A program made the position numbers and the translations under genes. Positions 13,223-25,613 of a DNA stretch of 64,000 nucleotides are shown here, piece after piece. This stretch comes from Casuarina equisetifolia. Its lineage: Eukaryota; Streptophyta; Magnoliopsida; Fagales; Casuarinaceae. The stretch covers positions 19,391,931 through 19,455,930 of the forward strand of contig CM052357.1 of assembly GCA_028551475.1 (NCBI GenBank). Reading direction: 5' to 3'. How positions within the stretch are numbered: position 1 is the stretch's first letter; every line of letters begins with the position of its first letter. The notes under the pieces are model-generated. The model did not search any database. It saw only the letters and a list, made by a program, of their open reading frames with translations, and was not told the origin of the DNA.

Positions 13223-15782
13223 TTGGGAAGAAGAAGAAATCTTGTCATGGGGACAAATGTGATCTACTTGTACAACCCGCACGACCGACTATCCGTTGGA
13301 CAAGCTCTTCGAAATCAACCCAATCCTCTAGGCAATCCAGGTCCACCATATTACACATACTCTAGCTGTCAACCTACCATGAAAAGCAAAGGCTTCTTGT
13401 CATCACCATTAATGATTTTTTAGTGTTCTGGTTGAATTTTTTAGTGTCGTGACTCACGGGACAGCTACAGTAGAGGTTATGATTTTTTGGGTTCGTCCTA
13501 TTTGCCCATACACCCAAACAAAAAAAAAAAAAAAGAAGAAGGGAAAAACCCAAAAGTTTGATGCACATCTGTGCCTCCCTCCGTTAGGGAAAGAATACCT
13601 CTCTGCTCTGCGCTACTCATTTAGACTGAATTGATTTTGCCTCTTGATTGTCGATACACGATGCATGATAATTCTGACGCTCTGAAATCTGGTTGGTGGA
13701 CAACTTGCATCAGGAACTTTTAGAATCTGAGAATGGCTGGACTGCCTTCCCCGTTTCTGTCCGATATTTAAAAGTATTTTACAAATCTAGATTTACCTTT
13801 AAAACCTTCAGACAATGAAAGGTGATTTATAGATATTTATATATTTAAAAATAATAGTAACGACCCAAGCGGCTTGACGAGCATAGTCAGTCATGGGCCT
13901 GTACCAAATTGGAATTTGCCACTCAGACACAACGTGAATCACAGAGACATTGCTTCCTCGGGTATGAGAATCAAGTGGCCCCAATGCTTAAAAGTGTCAG
14001 AAGATTTCCCACTTGATGGGACTTTGTGGACGTTGGCTTAACATGTAACCTGCCTTATCTATTAGTCATGTGAACTCTGGCTCCAACTATTAGCAATGTC
14101 CATTAAGTTAACCTCGAATTTGTATTTAACTGGTAATAAAACTGAGTTGACCTCGAAGTTGTAATTAACCGGTAATAAAATGGAGTCATTTGGAAGCATA
14201 AGTTGTCTATGCTTGATGCTTTTGTGCACAGAAGTTAATCTATTCTAATAATACAAAAGGAAAGAGATTTGATACCAAAGTAAAATCAAAGACATGGAAA
14301 CATGCGATTAGGTTTTTCCTTATTTAAGGCCAACTTTAGCTTTTGTTGAAGGGAAGAATGAAGATCTCGCCCGATTCTTGGACTTCAACTAGGTAAAACA
14401 AAACTCCTCATAAAACTCAATTGCTTCTTTTTCTTTTTTAATAAAATAAAGACAATTTCCTTTGTTATTTATATTTTGATAACATAGATAGATTAAACAT
14501 GTTAAATATGCTAAAAATATTTATAGGAGAAGGCCTAATATTTTACTCCTCATAATATAAACCCAAGTATAAAATTTCATAAAAATACGAATATAATCGA
14601 TTAGTATAAATACAAAGCTGTTTATTCAAAATAAAATATTATACCATTCAAGCCTTAACATAAAGTAAATTAACTTTGTTCAAGGGCCTATAATGCTCAA
14701 GACTTAATTAATCTTCCCATCAAATTTTTTTTTCATTGGTTTAGTAAAGAGCCAAGACTTCAAAAAAATTATTTTGTAATAACTAGATCCATAGTTAACA
14801 TAATGTCAGTGTCACTTCAAGAGAGACCAAGTCCATGCACTATGTAAGCACTGCCATTTCAGCATCGTCTTTCCTAGAAGAATTGATCCAAGGCAGTTCG
14901 GAGCTTACAGGAACTTAACTCTGTTATCTACTTTGATTTTGATTTTAACTTCTCAACTAAAAGCAATAACATCAAAGCTCTAACTTCTCTAAAGCTTCCC
15001 TTGTCATCTCTTCGATCTTTATTTTCTCTTACATTACTAGTATTAACTCTAGTAAAGTTTCTAAAACATTCTACATTCGATGACATTGTACGCAGGGACG
15101 AAGAATGAGCAGGTGGCAGTAAAAGCCGGCGTGCCGGCTGCTGCTTCACTGCAAAATGTGCACTTACAGGATTTATCAGAAGCCCTCGAGATGCAGCAGC
15201 GCTTACCTCGGACCAAGGAGGATACACGCCACGAGGTCTCTCTAGCATTTAGCCATAGTATTAAGGAGGATACACCATAGTTCAACCAGTTTCGTTTATC
15301 CATATTAATTAGTTAAATGTCATAAACCATGATTTTTCATTCTTTCTGGAAATAACAGTTCCCTAATTTCTTCTCAAAGTGTTTCCACGTAGGAAATCAA
15401 TCTTCTAATTTGTACAAATAACTCTTGTAAAGTACATATCTTTCCCTACAAATAATGGTTAATGTAACTTATTTAGGTCGCGTCGTTTCGTGGTTTATGT
15501 GACAAATGCTGTTAAAGAATGCAACCCCTATTTTTATTATCTTTTCCAATGAATGACAGAGAGGGACCAATAAATATAAGTTAATGGAACTGCAGAGAGG
15601 CCAGTAAGGCGAAGTTGGAGACTAGCACGGCTTCATTTTCACCATAGAAAGCGAAGCTTCTCTTTTCCATCATTATTACTTCCTCGGAACTCTTGCTTCT
15701 GTGTTTTTTGCATTCTCCCCTTAGGTCTTTCAGTCACAGAATACACGCCGGAACACATAATAATACCCAACATCGGCCGTAA

Positions 15783-15785
<3 letters not shown>
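13223..15785. other. intergenic and cyclin promoter region
   Basis: AT-rich DNA with an A-run near 13520. A patch at about 14830-15290 has higher GC and short open frames on both strands, but no domain I recognise. The last few hundred bases should include the promoter and leader of the cyclin gene. Confidence 0.4.

Positions 15786-15812
<27 letters not shown>
15786..15812 (+). repeat. (GA)n tract touching the cyclin start codon
   Basis: A 27-base GA run ends at the base before the ATG at 15813, so it lies in the 5' leader. GA tracts near plant starts can bind BPC/GAGA-type factors; that role here is inference. Confidence 0.85.
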
Positions 15813-15818
<6 letters not shown>

Positions 15819-17335
15819 TTTGGGCTTGACGACCCTCTAGCAAGCTTTCAAGAGCCCCAATCTGATACTATCTCAGATCTCTTCGCCTCTGAATCTGATC
15901 ACATGCCCTCACAGGACTTCTTAAGCAGCTCAGTGGACAGCAATTTTCATGTTACTCTTCGCTGGAAAGCTATCTCTCATGTGTCACAGGTATCAGTAAT
16001 ACTAATTATCTTGGGCTTTGGAAACGATAATCTTCTCTACCGTATTGTGCTAATATAAATTCCCTTCTTCTCCATGGAGCAGCTCGCGGGGAGCTTGGAC
16101 CCCTTCATCCCCTACCTTGCTGTCAATTACATGGACCGGTTTATGTCAAAGCAAGAAATCCAGGTGAAAGAATTATTTAGTTGTGAACCGTGTTTTAGTT
16201 TCTTTTAAACAACGTTTGGCAACCTGGAAAGATTAATAATACTCAAGAAAGAAAAAACAAGAAAATTTCTAATACTATATATCGTCTCGGAAAACAAACG
16301 GAGGATAAGAAGCTAGTTGTTGTAATTTCTTTCATCATCTTTTTGGATACGCAGCCAGGAAAGCCGTGGCTGCTGAGACTGCTAGTCATATCTTGCCTCT
16401 CTCTAGCTGCCAAGATGAAGAATAGCCCCTTCTCGCACACCGATTTCCAGGTACTTCTAACACATATATATTCTGGTTTCTGCTTCTTTTTACTTTTATT
16501 GAAATTTCATGTCCTGCAGACTGTCGAGTAACTGGAAATGAGTGTTAGAATGAAATGACTTTTGCGTAGGAACCTAATTTATCAATCGTTAATCAATGAA
16601 ACAGAGTGAGGAAGGCTATATCTTTGACGCCCAGGCAATAAGTAAAATGGAGCTTCTCATTCTTGATGCTCTGGATTGGCGTTTGAGATCAACGACACCT
16701 TTCCCATTCTTGGACTTCTTTCTATCTTTACTCGAGCTCAAAGATCCACCATTTATTCAAGCCCTCAAATGTCGAGCTACAGAGATAATCTTCGATTCTC
16801 ATAGCGGTACAAGTTCTTACACATTCATGTTCGTATACTTCGGTTCTTTGGAGTTTTGGTTAATAACATCTCAATATCCGTCTTCTACTCACGTTTTGAT
16901 TACAGAAGTCAAGCTTTTAGAGTACAAACCATCGATAATTGCAGCATCGGTGCTTCTTTCCGCCTGCAATGAGCTATTCCCGTTGCAATTTCCTTCTTTC
17001 AAGGCTTCGATTTTGTCTTGTGAATACGTAAACAGTGTAAGAATTTGCTGAAATTTCAATAAAAGGTTATGTTTTTGCTCTATTCCATTTTTCTCTGCGT
17101 AAAATACAAAGGTTGTGGGTTGTAGGAGAACTTGATGAAGTGCTTCAGTGTGTTGCAAGAAGTGGAGTCAATGCTGGATACGGTGTCCAACGCAAGGACC
17201 CAACTCGGAGTGCCGGGCCGTCCTTGTACCAAGTGGCGATGCAAGAAAATCAACACCACGGATACCACTGTAGGGACAGAGGAGAGAGACATCAAACGGC
17301 GTAGGTTGAATGGCGTCTGCTTCGAGATCAAGTAG
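15813..17335 (+). CDS. CYCD6: D-type cyclin, CYCD6-like, six exons
   Basis: The exons are 15813-15989, 16083-16163, 16355-16450, 16605-16806, 16906-17036 and 17126-17335. All introns have GT-AG ends and the frame is kept, giving 298 residues. The N-terminus MEFGLDDPLASFQEP and ESDHMPSQDFL closely match the CYCD6 group. The cyclin box shows YLAVNYMDRFMSKQEI, CLSLAAKMK and the later KPSIIAASVLLSACNELFP of the C-terminal cyclin fold. I see no LxCxE retinoblastoma-binding motif, as is known for CYCD6. Family knowledge: these cyclins activate CDK at the G1/S step, and Arabidopsis CYCD6;1 drives the formative division of the cortex/endodermis initial under SHR and SCR. The C-terminus ends with a basic run (KRRR). 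The gene looks intact. The other possible assignment is CYCD5, but the N-terminus favours CYCD6. Confidence 0.9.
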
Positions 17336-19981
17336 ACGTAGAGCTCCAGGCCCCTTTATCCCATTTAACTGGGATCATATCTTACAATTTTATAATCCTT
17401 TGTCTTCTTGAGCTGGGTGAGTTTGGTTGTCTGTTGCCTGGCGGCAGAGATGAAAAGAAATCACAATGCTTCAATAAGATGATTGTTTTTTGAGGGAAAA
17501 AAAAAGATAAATTGTTATTTTTTCTTCTATTTTCTTGGGAAGGCAAGGCGTCAAACGCATTTCCTGGTCAAAATATGGTAGAATATTTTGCACAAACTAC
17601 AGATCGCATTGAGTTTGGTGGGAACAATATAAAACTTGTATGAACAAGACAGAAACAACGTTGAAGACACGCTGCTTCGTTGAAGATAATGGTATCCGTC
17701 CATGTCCATGGGAGAGACCGGTATGTGGTTGAATGCAGTTTTCGGGAGTCGAGCTGTGGGTTATCCATATCTGTGGGGCTCTTATCTTTGCTCTGTTGTG
17801 GGTTCGGGTGGGTTGAATAAGTACTCAATGCTGCAAAACTTTTTTGGCACGTCTCACCGAGGATTGTGTTGAAATTTACATATAAATTATATTCATCATA
17901 TCAAAGTATTTCTGTTTTTATAAATTAAATTTAAGAGAGAAAGTGAGTCTTCTAATATTGTAGCAAAAATATTTTTCAAATGAGATTTTTTTAAAAAATT
18001 TGGATAGCTCAAAATTTTCATAAAACTTTGCTTAATAGCTTAAATTGAGAGGAGCAACTCACCCCAAAACATGCTCAAGTAAACAAAAAGTATAGAGGGA
18101 ATTTGAATTCCGAATATTTGCTTTGTAAAATCTTTCACATGTGCCAAATGAGATACTTTTTTATATGTAAATAGTTTGAGTTTTCATAAGATAAAAAAAA
18201 AAATATTATTGGGCAACAAAGTTTATATTACAAAAAAAGTACTTATAATATGCCTTATAAATTTGGATTGCTTAAATAAGAACTTTCGAAGAGATGTGAG
18301 CTTAGACCTCTCATATGATAATTTATAAGTTTGGATAACTTTTTTTCTTAATAAGACCTTTTGAAAAGAGGTGGATTTGAGTTTTTTAACAAAATTTATG
18401 ATTCTAATCAGTAGTATGCTTTACATTATTAAGTTTATAGTTAAATCTTACTTTACCATTTAGGAAAAAAAACATTTCCTACTTCCACACCTCTTTTTCC
18501 AAAGGTTAGAAAGCACTTGTGTGTTACAATCCTTCACAAACAATTACAACTCAAGGTTTTACAACATTATATAGTCCAAACAATCCCTTTAAAATAGAGA
18601 AAGTACATAACATTTGTTCTAGATATTTGAAACAAATGTTCAATTCTAATTACAATTTTTGCTCAATAGGCACTCTAACAAGTCCTACATAACAATACAA
18701 ATGTTAATCATATGTAACTAGAGCCTTAATCACAAAACCCCCAAATCAGAATATAGTTAAAGTTTTGGGTTCATAGTAATAGATATATGCCTAATAGTCT
18801 ATCAAATGATTTAGCACATATACATATGGTATATGAAACAAATCTAAGAAGATTTGAGAGTGGAATAAAACTTCACCAAATATTTCTTGATAGCTCAAAC
18901 TTCAAATGCTTTTCAATATCTTTCTTCTCAAATCCATCATCAATATTCTTTAGTTTAAATAGAAATTGTAGAACTCACCTTTCCTATAGAAAATATAACC
19001 TTTCTGACCTGTGAAATTTCACAGCTTTGCAGTCCACATGGAGAATGATTTTCCCTCTTTTGGATAGGTTTTCATTTTATGAAGAAGAAACACCGTCGGG
19101 GCTTGCTTCAAACTCGTTTTCATTCTAATCCCATAACAAAATGATTCCGTTCACTTAAGATATTATCTTTCAAGCATTTGGGTTCCTTCACTGGTTACTT
19201 ATCAAGTCATGGGTTAAATGCTTGCGATTTGCCTCATCATTCTTCAATCCTGAAACAAATTCTTTTGGGCTTGCTTTGAATTAGTAGGTTGGCTAAATTC
19301 AAGTAGAGTTATGAATCACTGCCTTTTGGGTTTCTCAAATCTGTTGCTTGTTCCATTTCTACTCAAACAAGGTCGTACTTTGGTTGAACGATCTAACTTT
19401 GACATGCAGGTGGTGATATCTAAGTTTGTGGGTCGCCCACAGGTGAAATGGGTTGCACAGTTCTTCGTTTGTGGGTCGCTCATGTTGTGCATGAGTCACA
19501 AGTACTTTCACGAATGTGGGCTGCCGTTTTTGGGCTGGACAAAAACTAGCAACTAGGCTTCAAAACTTGTATTGGATCATTCCACTGCCACAGGGAAGCA
19601 ACCTAGATTGGGCAAGCAGAAATGGACTGGGTCAAGCATTGAATTGAACTATGTTTTATCCGTATAAACTTTTGTGGACCACATATGCTCTGTAAAATTT
19701 TCATATATTAAATTTTCATTTATTGAAATAATACGCAAACAATAGTGGGAATAATTCCTTATTTAAATTTTCGTTCTATAAAATTGATAGTGTAATAATA
19801 TGAAACTAATTAGTTTATAATATTATTATTTGATATTACAACCATTATTTACTCCGTTTATCATATAGCACGTAAATCATGAAAAACAATTGTACATAAA
19901 CTCTTAAAAATTTCATCACATCAAAATAAGTTTTCCTGAAAAATAATTTCTTCTAAAAAAAAAATATTTTATACCACAACC
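17336..19981. other. intergenic, AT-rich, no gene recognised
   Basis: This holds the 3' end of the cyclin transcript and then AT-rich DNA. At about 17.9-18.4 kb there are loosely repeated stretches of the type AAATTTGGATAGCT. Short open frames at 18787 and 19311 show no domain. Confidence 0.4.
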
Positions 19982-19998
19982 AAACATAAGTTTCACAA
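19982..19998 (+). repeat. left target-site duplication of the LINE
   Basis: The 17-bp sequence AAACATAAGTTTCACAA recurs exactly at 25597-25613, after the poly-A tail of the LINE. Confidence 0.9.
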
Positions 19999-20702
19999 TC
20001 ACACAGCACCCCCCTGCTCAGCCCTCTCCCTGATCCCTCCGCCCCCCTATCGTTCCCCCATCCCCCATCGCCTCCCCACCCTACCGCCTTGTCCCTTGGC
20101 CCCCTAATCGTTGGCCCAGTCCCTAGACTCCTTGTCGTTCCCAGATCCCAACGCTCCCCCACATCGCATCCCCATCGTGTGGTCGCCAGCGGAAGGCAGT
20201 AGGAGGTAGAGCAGGTCAGCGGGAGACAAGATCCTGATGGTTGATTGCCAGATCTCCTAGGCTCGGAGGTAAGTGTTAAAAAAAGTGTAAAAAAAAAAAC
20301 ATTTCTGTATATTAGATTATAATTAGAATAGACTCTACTAAAGTGAGTGTTATTTCTGTGTGTTTTATTTTTCTATTTTATTTTATTTTTATTTTTTATA
20401 TTGGATTTGCAATTTAGAAGTAAAAGTTGGTGTAGTGAGTGTTAGGTGTGAATTTTGTTGTTCGTGGTTTGTTTTAATTTATAAATTACTTAGTTAAGAT
20501 ATTTGTTTTGGAGTGATAAGAGAAGGATATACCTACCAAAAGTCATGTTTCTATTAAGTTAAGTTAAAGGGATTTAAGTAGATTGTCGGTAAAAGAAGCC
20601 AGAATCTATCAGGTCTATATACTGAGTAGATTATGAACTTTTAGTACATCTTACCAAAATCCTGCCTATCAAATTAGTTAATTACTAAGTTGGTAACTGC
20701 TG

Positions 20703-22136
20703 ATGGTCAAGGATTTCCAGAGGATAGAACCAGAGAGTACTGAGTTTGAGAGAAGAAAGAAAAGGAAAATAAGGAAACTTGAAGAGTGTTGAAAATCTTT
20801 AGGAGAAAATAATGATACAAAAGTTAAAATAATGAAATCTGGACGAGTAACCCTTGCAAATAGGAACATGGCTAAAGGAAGTATGACCAAGGATAATGTA
20901 TTATCTCAACAAGACAAGGAGAGAATTGAACAAGAAATCCAAGAAAGTTTATTCCAAGGGCCTACAAGAAATAAGGAGAAAAATGAGAGGCTAGAAGAGA
21001 CAAACAACATTATCTTTAAGGAGAGTGTTGAACATAAAGGAAAACATGAATCTTGGAGTAAGGTTGTAGTAGAAGGATTAGCATAAAATGCTTATATGAA
21101 ATACCAGCCATCGGTATTAAATGATGGGAAAATTAGAGTTGCCCCTCTTAAGGAAGTTATTGAAGAAGGAAGGAAATTCTATGAAAATTGTGTTGTGGGT
21201 TTCTTTTTGAGTTCAAAATTACCATTTTCTGTACTAAAAGGAATTGTAGAAAAGCAATGGGGAAAACAAAGCTTAATAGATATTTCTGCAACAGACAGTG
21301 GCTTCTTCTTCTTTAGATTTTTTGATAAACAAAAGATGGAGGAAGTATTAGAAGCTGGAGTTTGTGATGTGGTAGGAAAACCAATGTTTTTGCAAAAATG
21401 GCATAACACTATTAGACTGCAAAAAGAAAAAATCACTTCAATACCAATTTGGATAAAGTTGCACAATGTCCCACATGCTCTATGGGATGAGATTGGTATG
21501 AGCTATGTAGCTAGTGTTGTTGAAAAGCCACTATACATGGATAAAACTACCAAACATAGATAGAGGATATCATATGCAAAAGTATGTGTTGAAATAGATA
21601 CAAAGTATTCTCTACCAACTTCATTTGAAATTGACATAGGAAATGGTGTTATTTTTGAGGTAGGAGTGGAGTATTGTTGGTTACCTGAAATATGCAAGAA
21701 ATGTGTTTGCTTTGGACATAACGAGTGTGTTATAAAGAAAAAAGAGATATGGGTTCCAGTACAAAAGCCATTAAGTCAGGCGGAGAAATATGATGAAGGA
21801 TGTGAGGATAAAGAAAATTTGGATAAAGGTAATGAAGATCAAGTTTATGAGGACCAAGGACATGAGGATATAAGAGATAATATTGTAAATTCAATAACAC
21901 ATGAAGTTGAATTCACCACAAGTCCAAAAGCCAAATTAGAACAAAGCAATAAAGCAAGTGTGAATGGAAGGGGAAACAAAAGGAGCCCTAAAAGGAATAC
22001 ATGTGAGAACGACAATACCAGTAATAGATTTAGTGTGCTGATAAGTAATCATCAAGAACCAAATGAAGTAAGATGCAATGATATTGTAGGTCTTGAAGGT
22101 GTTGAAGGAGAAAACACTATACCCCCAGACAAATGA
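20703..22136 (+). pseudogene. LINE ORF1 (DUF4283 and zinc knuckle)
   Basis: One frame runs from the ATG at 20703 to the TGA at 22134-22136, about 478 codons, interrupted by in-frame stops near 20790, at 21084 and at 21561. Its N-terminal part is charged. The middle, about 21100-21560, matches the plant LINE DUF4283 region (FLSSKLPFSVLKGIVEKQWG, then IPIWIKLHNVP). A CCHC-like knuckle, CKKCVCFGHNEC, lies near 21690. The family role is nucleic-acid binding in the retrotransposition particle. The final TGA overlaps the ORF2 ATG. Confidence 0.85.
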
Positions 22137-25100
22137 TCATATTCTCATGGAATGTCAGGGGCTTGAATAAAAGCCCTAAACAAAAAGAGGTATGAGAAGT
22201 TATCAAGAATGCTAAAGCTGACATTGTCATTCTATTAGAACACAAAATAAAAAAAGATAAAGCACAATGGGTGATAGATTCTCTTTTTCCCCATTGGGGG
22301 TTTGTCCACAATTATAGAGATAATGAAAATGGAAGGATTTGGATTATATGGAAAAAGCCACAGCTCAACATCACAGTGCTTAGTAGTTCTAAACAGGTAG
22401 TGAATTGTAAAGTGGAAGAGGGACATGAAGTATAGTACTTATCTGCCATCTATGCAGCAAATGCAGCAAATGAACGAAAGGATCTTTGGAGTAACCTTAC
22501 ACAATGTTATAACAGTTATGGAAAGAACACTCAATGGCTACTAGTAGGGGATTTTAATACAGTGAGGAATCTAAATGAGAGGGTCAATGTAGCTAATAGA
22601 TGGATAGAAGGAATAGAAGATTTCAACAAGTTCATAAGTGATACAGAACTTATAGAACCAAACTTTGTAGGACCGCTCTTATCATGGACGAACAAAGGTA
22701 AAGGAATAGGGTTCAAAGGCAGTAAATTGGATAGATGTTTGGTAAACCCTAAATGGTTGCAAAGTAATATGGATTTCTCCATTGAATTTAGTACTCTTGG
22801 ATTGTCAAATCACAATCCTTGCATTATCAAGGTGGGCAATAATAGACCAAGTTAGAAAAGGACTTTTAGATTTTTCAACTTCTAGCCAGACAACCCCCAA
22901 TTTATGACAATAGTGAAGAATATTTGGTAACAAAGGGTTTATGGCACTATAATGTACAGAATAATGATAAAGTTGAAGGAAATGAAAAAAGAGTTGAGAA
23001 AGCTAAATAGAGAGGAATTTGGAGAACTACCAAGGAAAACAAAGGTAGCAAGGAAGCAGCTACAAATAGCACAAGCAAAGCTCTTTGATGACCCTTCAAA
23101 TACCCAATTGCACAATGAAGAAAAGGAGTAGTTAGAAAAGTTACTAATACATAGCAAGCATGAAGAAATACTTCTGAAGCAAAAATCAAGGTATAATTGG
23201 CTGAAAGAGGGAGATTGTAATAGTAAAGTCTTTTTCAGAAGCATGATGAAGAGGAGAACAAAAAACCACATTGTCAAGCTGGAATTAGATGATGGGCAAC
23301 TTATTGAAGATCCTGTAATGATAAAGAACAAAATTCTAAGTTACTATCAAAACTTGCTAGGGAGGGCAAACTAACTTCAACCATCAGAAATAAGATTAAG
23401 AGAGTTATTTCCTATGGAAATTCCAGAAGAGATAAAGAGAAGCCTTATAGCAGACGTTCAAAGAGAAGATATACAAAAGGTCCTTAATACTTTTGGTGAT
23501 TACAAAGCTCTAGGTCCTGATGGATATAATAGCTTCTTCTTCAAGAAAGCATGAAGTATTATAGGGAGTGACATAGAAGATGCAGTAATAGCTTTCTTTC
23601 AAAGGAGACAGCTACTGCGAAGCATAAATTCAACAGTAATCTCTCTTGTTCCTAAGAAAATTAATGCCACCAATATGAAAGATTTTAGACCAATATCTTG
23701 TTGCAATGTGTTGTACAAGATCATATCAAAAATTGTGGTAGGAAGATTAAGTTTAGCTTTGCCTCATTTCATACATCCTTGTTAGACAGCTTTTGTGCCA
23801 GGAAGAAACATTAAGGAAAATATTTTGTTGTGTCAAGAGTTAATGCACAATTATCACAAAGATATTCATGGGAAAAGGGTGACAATAAAGGTTGATATTA
23901 TGAATGCATATGATTCAATAGACTGGAATGCAATCCTAAATATTCTGAAAGTTTTGAAGTTCCTAGACAAATTTAGATTGCTGATTGAAAGTTGCATCAC
24001 TACTGTGGGATATTCTGTGAACATCAATGGCTCTCATACAGGTTTTTTTAAGGGGGGCAAAGGGACTTAGACAAATAGACCCTCTCTCTCATTTTCTCTT
24101 TGTTATTGTGATGGAGATTCTTAACAGAATTATACAAAATAAAGTATCTTCTTGAAGGTTTAAATTTTACTGAAAATGCGCCAAAGAAAAGATCACTCAT
24201 TTATGCTTTGCTGATGATCTCTTTTTGTTTGCTCATGGAGATATTGAGTCCATACCGTGTTTACTAGATGCTATGCAAGAGTTTGAAGATATAACAGGTT
24301 TGAAGATGCATCCAGAGAAGTGTCAAATTTTCTTTTCAGGCTTATCTGAACAGGAAAAGGCTCTAATACTTGATCATATTCCTATCCAAGAAGGCCAACT
24401 TCCCATAAAATACTTAGGAGTGCCATTGATTACTAAAAGACTCTCCAACCTAGATTGTACTATCCTGACAGAAAAGATATTGAGAAGAATTGAAGGTTGA
24501 GAGTCTAAGCATATTAGTTATGGGGGGAGACTGCAGCTAGCAAAAAGTGTTCTGTTCTCATTGCAAACATATTGGATGCAAATTTTTCTACTGCCAAAAC
24601 AGACCCTTTATGAAATTGAAAAAAGGATTATAACTTTCCTTTGGACAAGTAAATCTAATGGATGATGTGTAGCGAAAGTGGCATGGAAAGAAGTTTGCTA
24701 GCCTAAAATTTCTAGAGGACTAGGTTTGATAGACATTCACACTTGGAATAAGGTGACAATTGAAAAACTCCTATGGTCTCTTGTGCACCCCAATTCAAAC
24801 TCCTTATGGGTTAAATGGATGATAACAGAAAATTTGAAGGAAAGGAATGTATTAGAAGTTGAGATGAAAGGATCACTAGCTTGGAGTTTTAGGAATATTT
24901 TACAAGTAAAAAGTGAACTCACACAACTAGTGACGGACTCAGAATACAATATTGCTAAAAGTTATATAGCACTAAGAGAGAACAAAGAAGATTCCAAATG
25001 GGCAACACTTGTTTGGAAAGAAGGAATACCGAAGCATAATTTTAGATGTTGGATCATTTTAAGAGACAAACTATCCACAGTAGATCGGGTGGCTAAATGG

Positions 25101-25490
25101 AATAGTTTAGTGGATCTACAATGCAACCTCTGCCAATAAGAAAAAGAATCACATGAACATTTATTTTTTAAGTGCAGGTTCACAAACTACATCTGGAAGG
25201 CTTTGTTAGGCATGAATGGATTAACTTGAAGAATTGAACACTGGAGAGCTAAAATATGTTGGATGATCAAGACTATTAAGAGGAAAAGCTTTGTAGCTAC
25301 TTTGCTTAGTATATCTTTCAATGCTGTATTGTATCACATTTGGAGCAAAAGAAATAGAAGAAGATTCAACAATACAAGTCTAGAAAACTCAACCATTATT
25401 GCTAAAATCAAGAAGGATGTGAGAGGCAAGATTTCATCTACTAGAGGAGTCAAGCTTACAAATTGTAATAAATTTTTACAAGAGCTTTGA
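22133..25490 (+). pseudogene. LINE ORF2 (endonuclease and reverse transcriptase)
   Basis: The frame opens with ATG at 22133, overlapping the ORF1 stop as ATGA. The start IIFSWNVRGLN is the usual opening of plant LINE endonucleases; LLVGDFNTV lies near 22540 and a SNHNP stretch, the SDH-type motif, near 22810. Reverse transcriptase follows: DFRPISCCNVLYKIISK near 23690, AFVPGRNIKENIL near 23790, and the catalytic FADD at 24207-24218. The end carries WKEGIPKHNFRCW and a C-x2-C...H-x3-4-H/C zf-RVT-like region. In-frame stops occur, for example the TGA at 22191-22193 and the TAG at 22853-22855. A one-base gain in a G-run near 24054 shifts the frame. Confidence 0.9.
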
Positions 25491-25596
25491 AATTTGCCAA
25501 GTGCAATATTTGAGCTTAGATGATGATATTTTGTAATCAAAAAATCTTGTAAATTTTTTTATTGGTGATATATAATTTGACCTTTCACAAAAAAAA

Positions 25597-25613
25597 AAAC
25601 ATAAGTTTCACAA
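25597..25613 (+). repeat. right target-site duplication of the LINE
   Basis: Exact copy of 19982-19998, directly after the poly-A tail. Confidence 0.9.

Larger units (their letters stand above)
19999..25596 (+). mobile_element. near full-length non-LTR retrotransposon (plant LINE)
   Basis: About 5.6 kb bounded by a 17-bp target duplication and ending in a run of about eleven A. The first 270 bases are strikingly C-rich in an otherwise AT-rich region, as expected for an internal promoter or 5' UTR. It has two open frames: ORF1 with a DUF4283-like domain and a CCHC knuckle, and ORF2 with endonuclease, reverse transcriptase and a C-terminal zf-RVT-like region. Several in-frame stops and at least one frameshift make it non-autonomous now. 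The exact target duplication and full length suggest a fairly recent insertion relative to the other relics. Confidence 0.95.
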
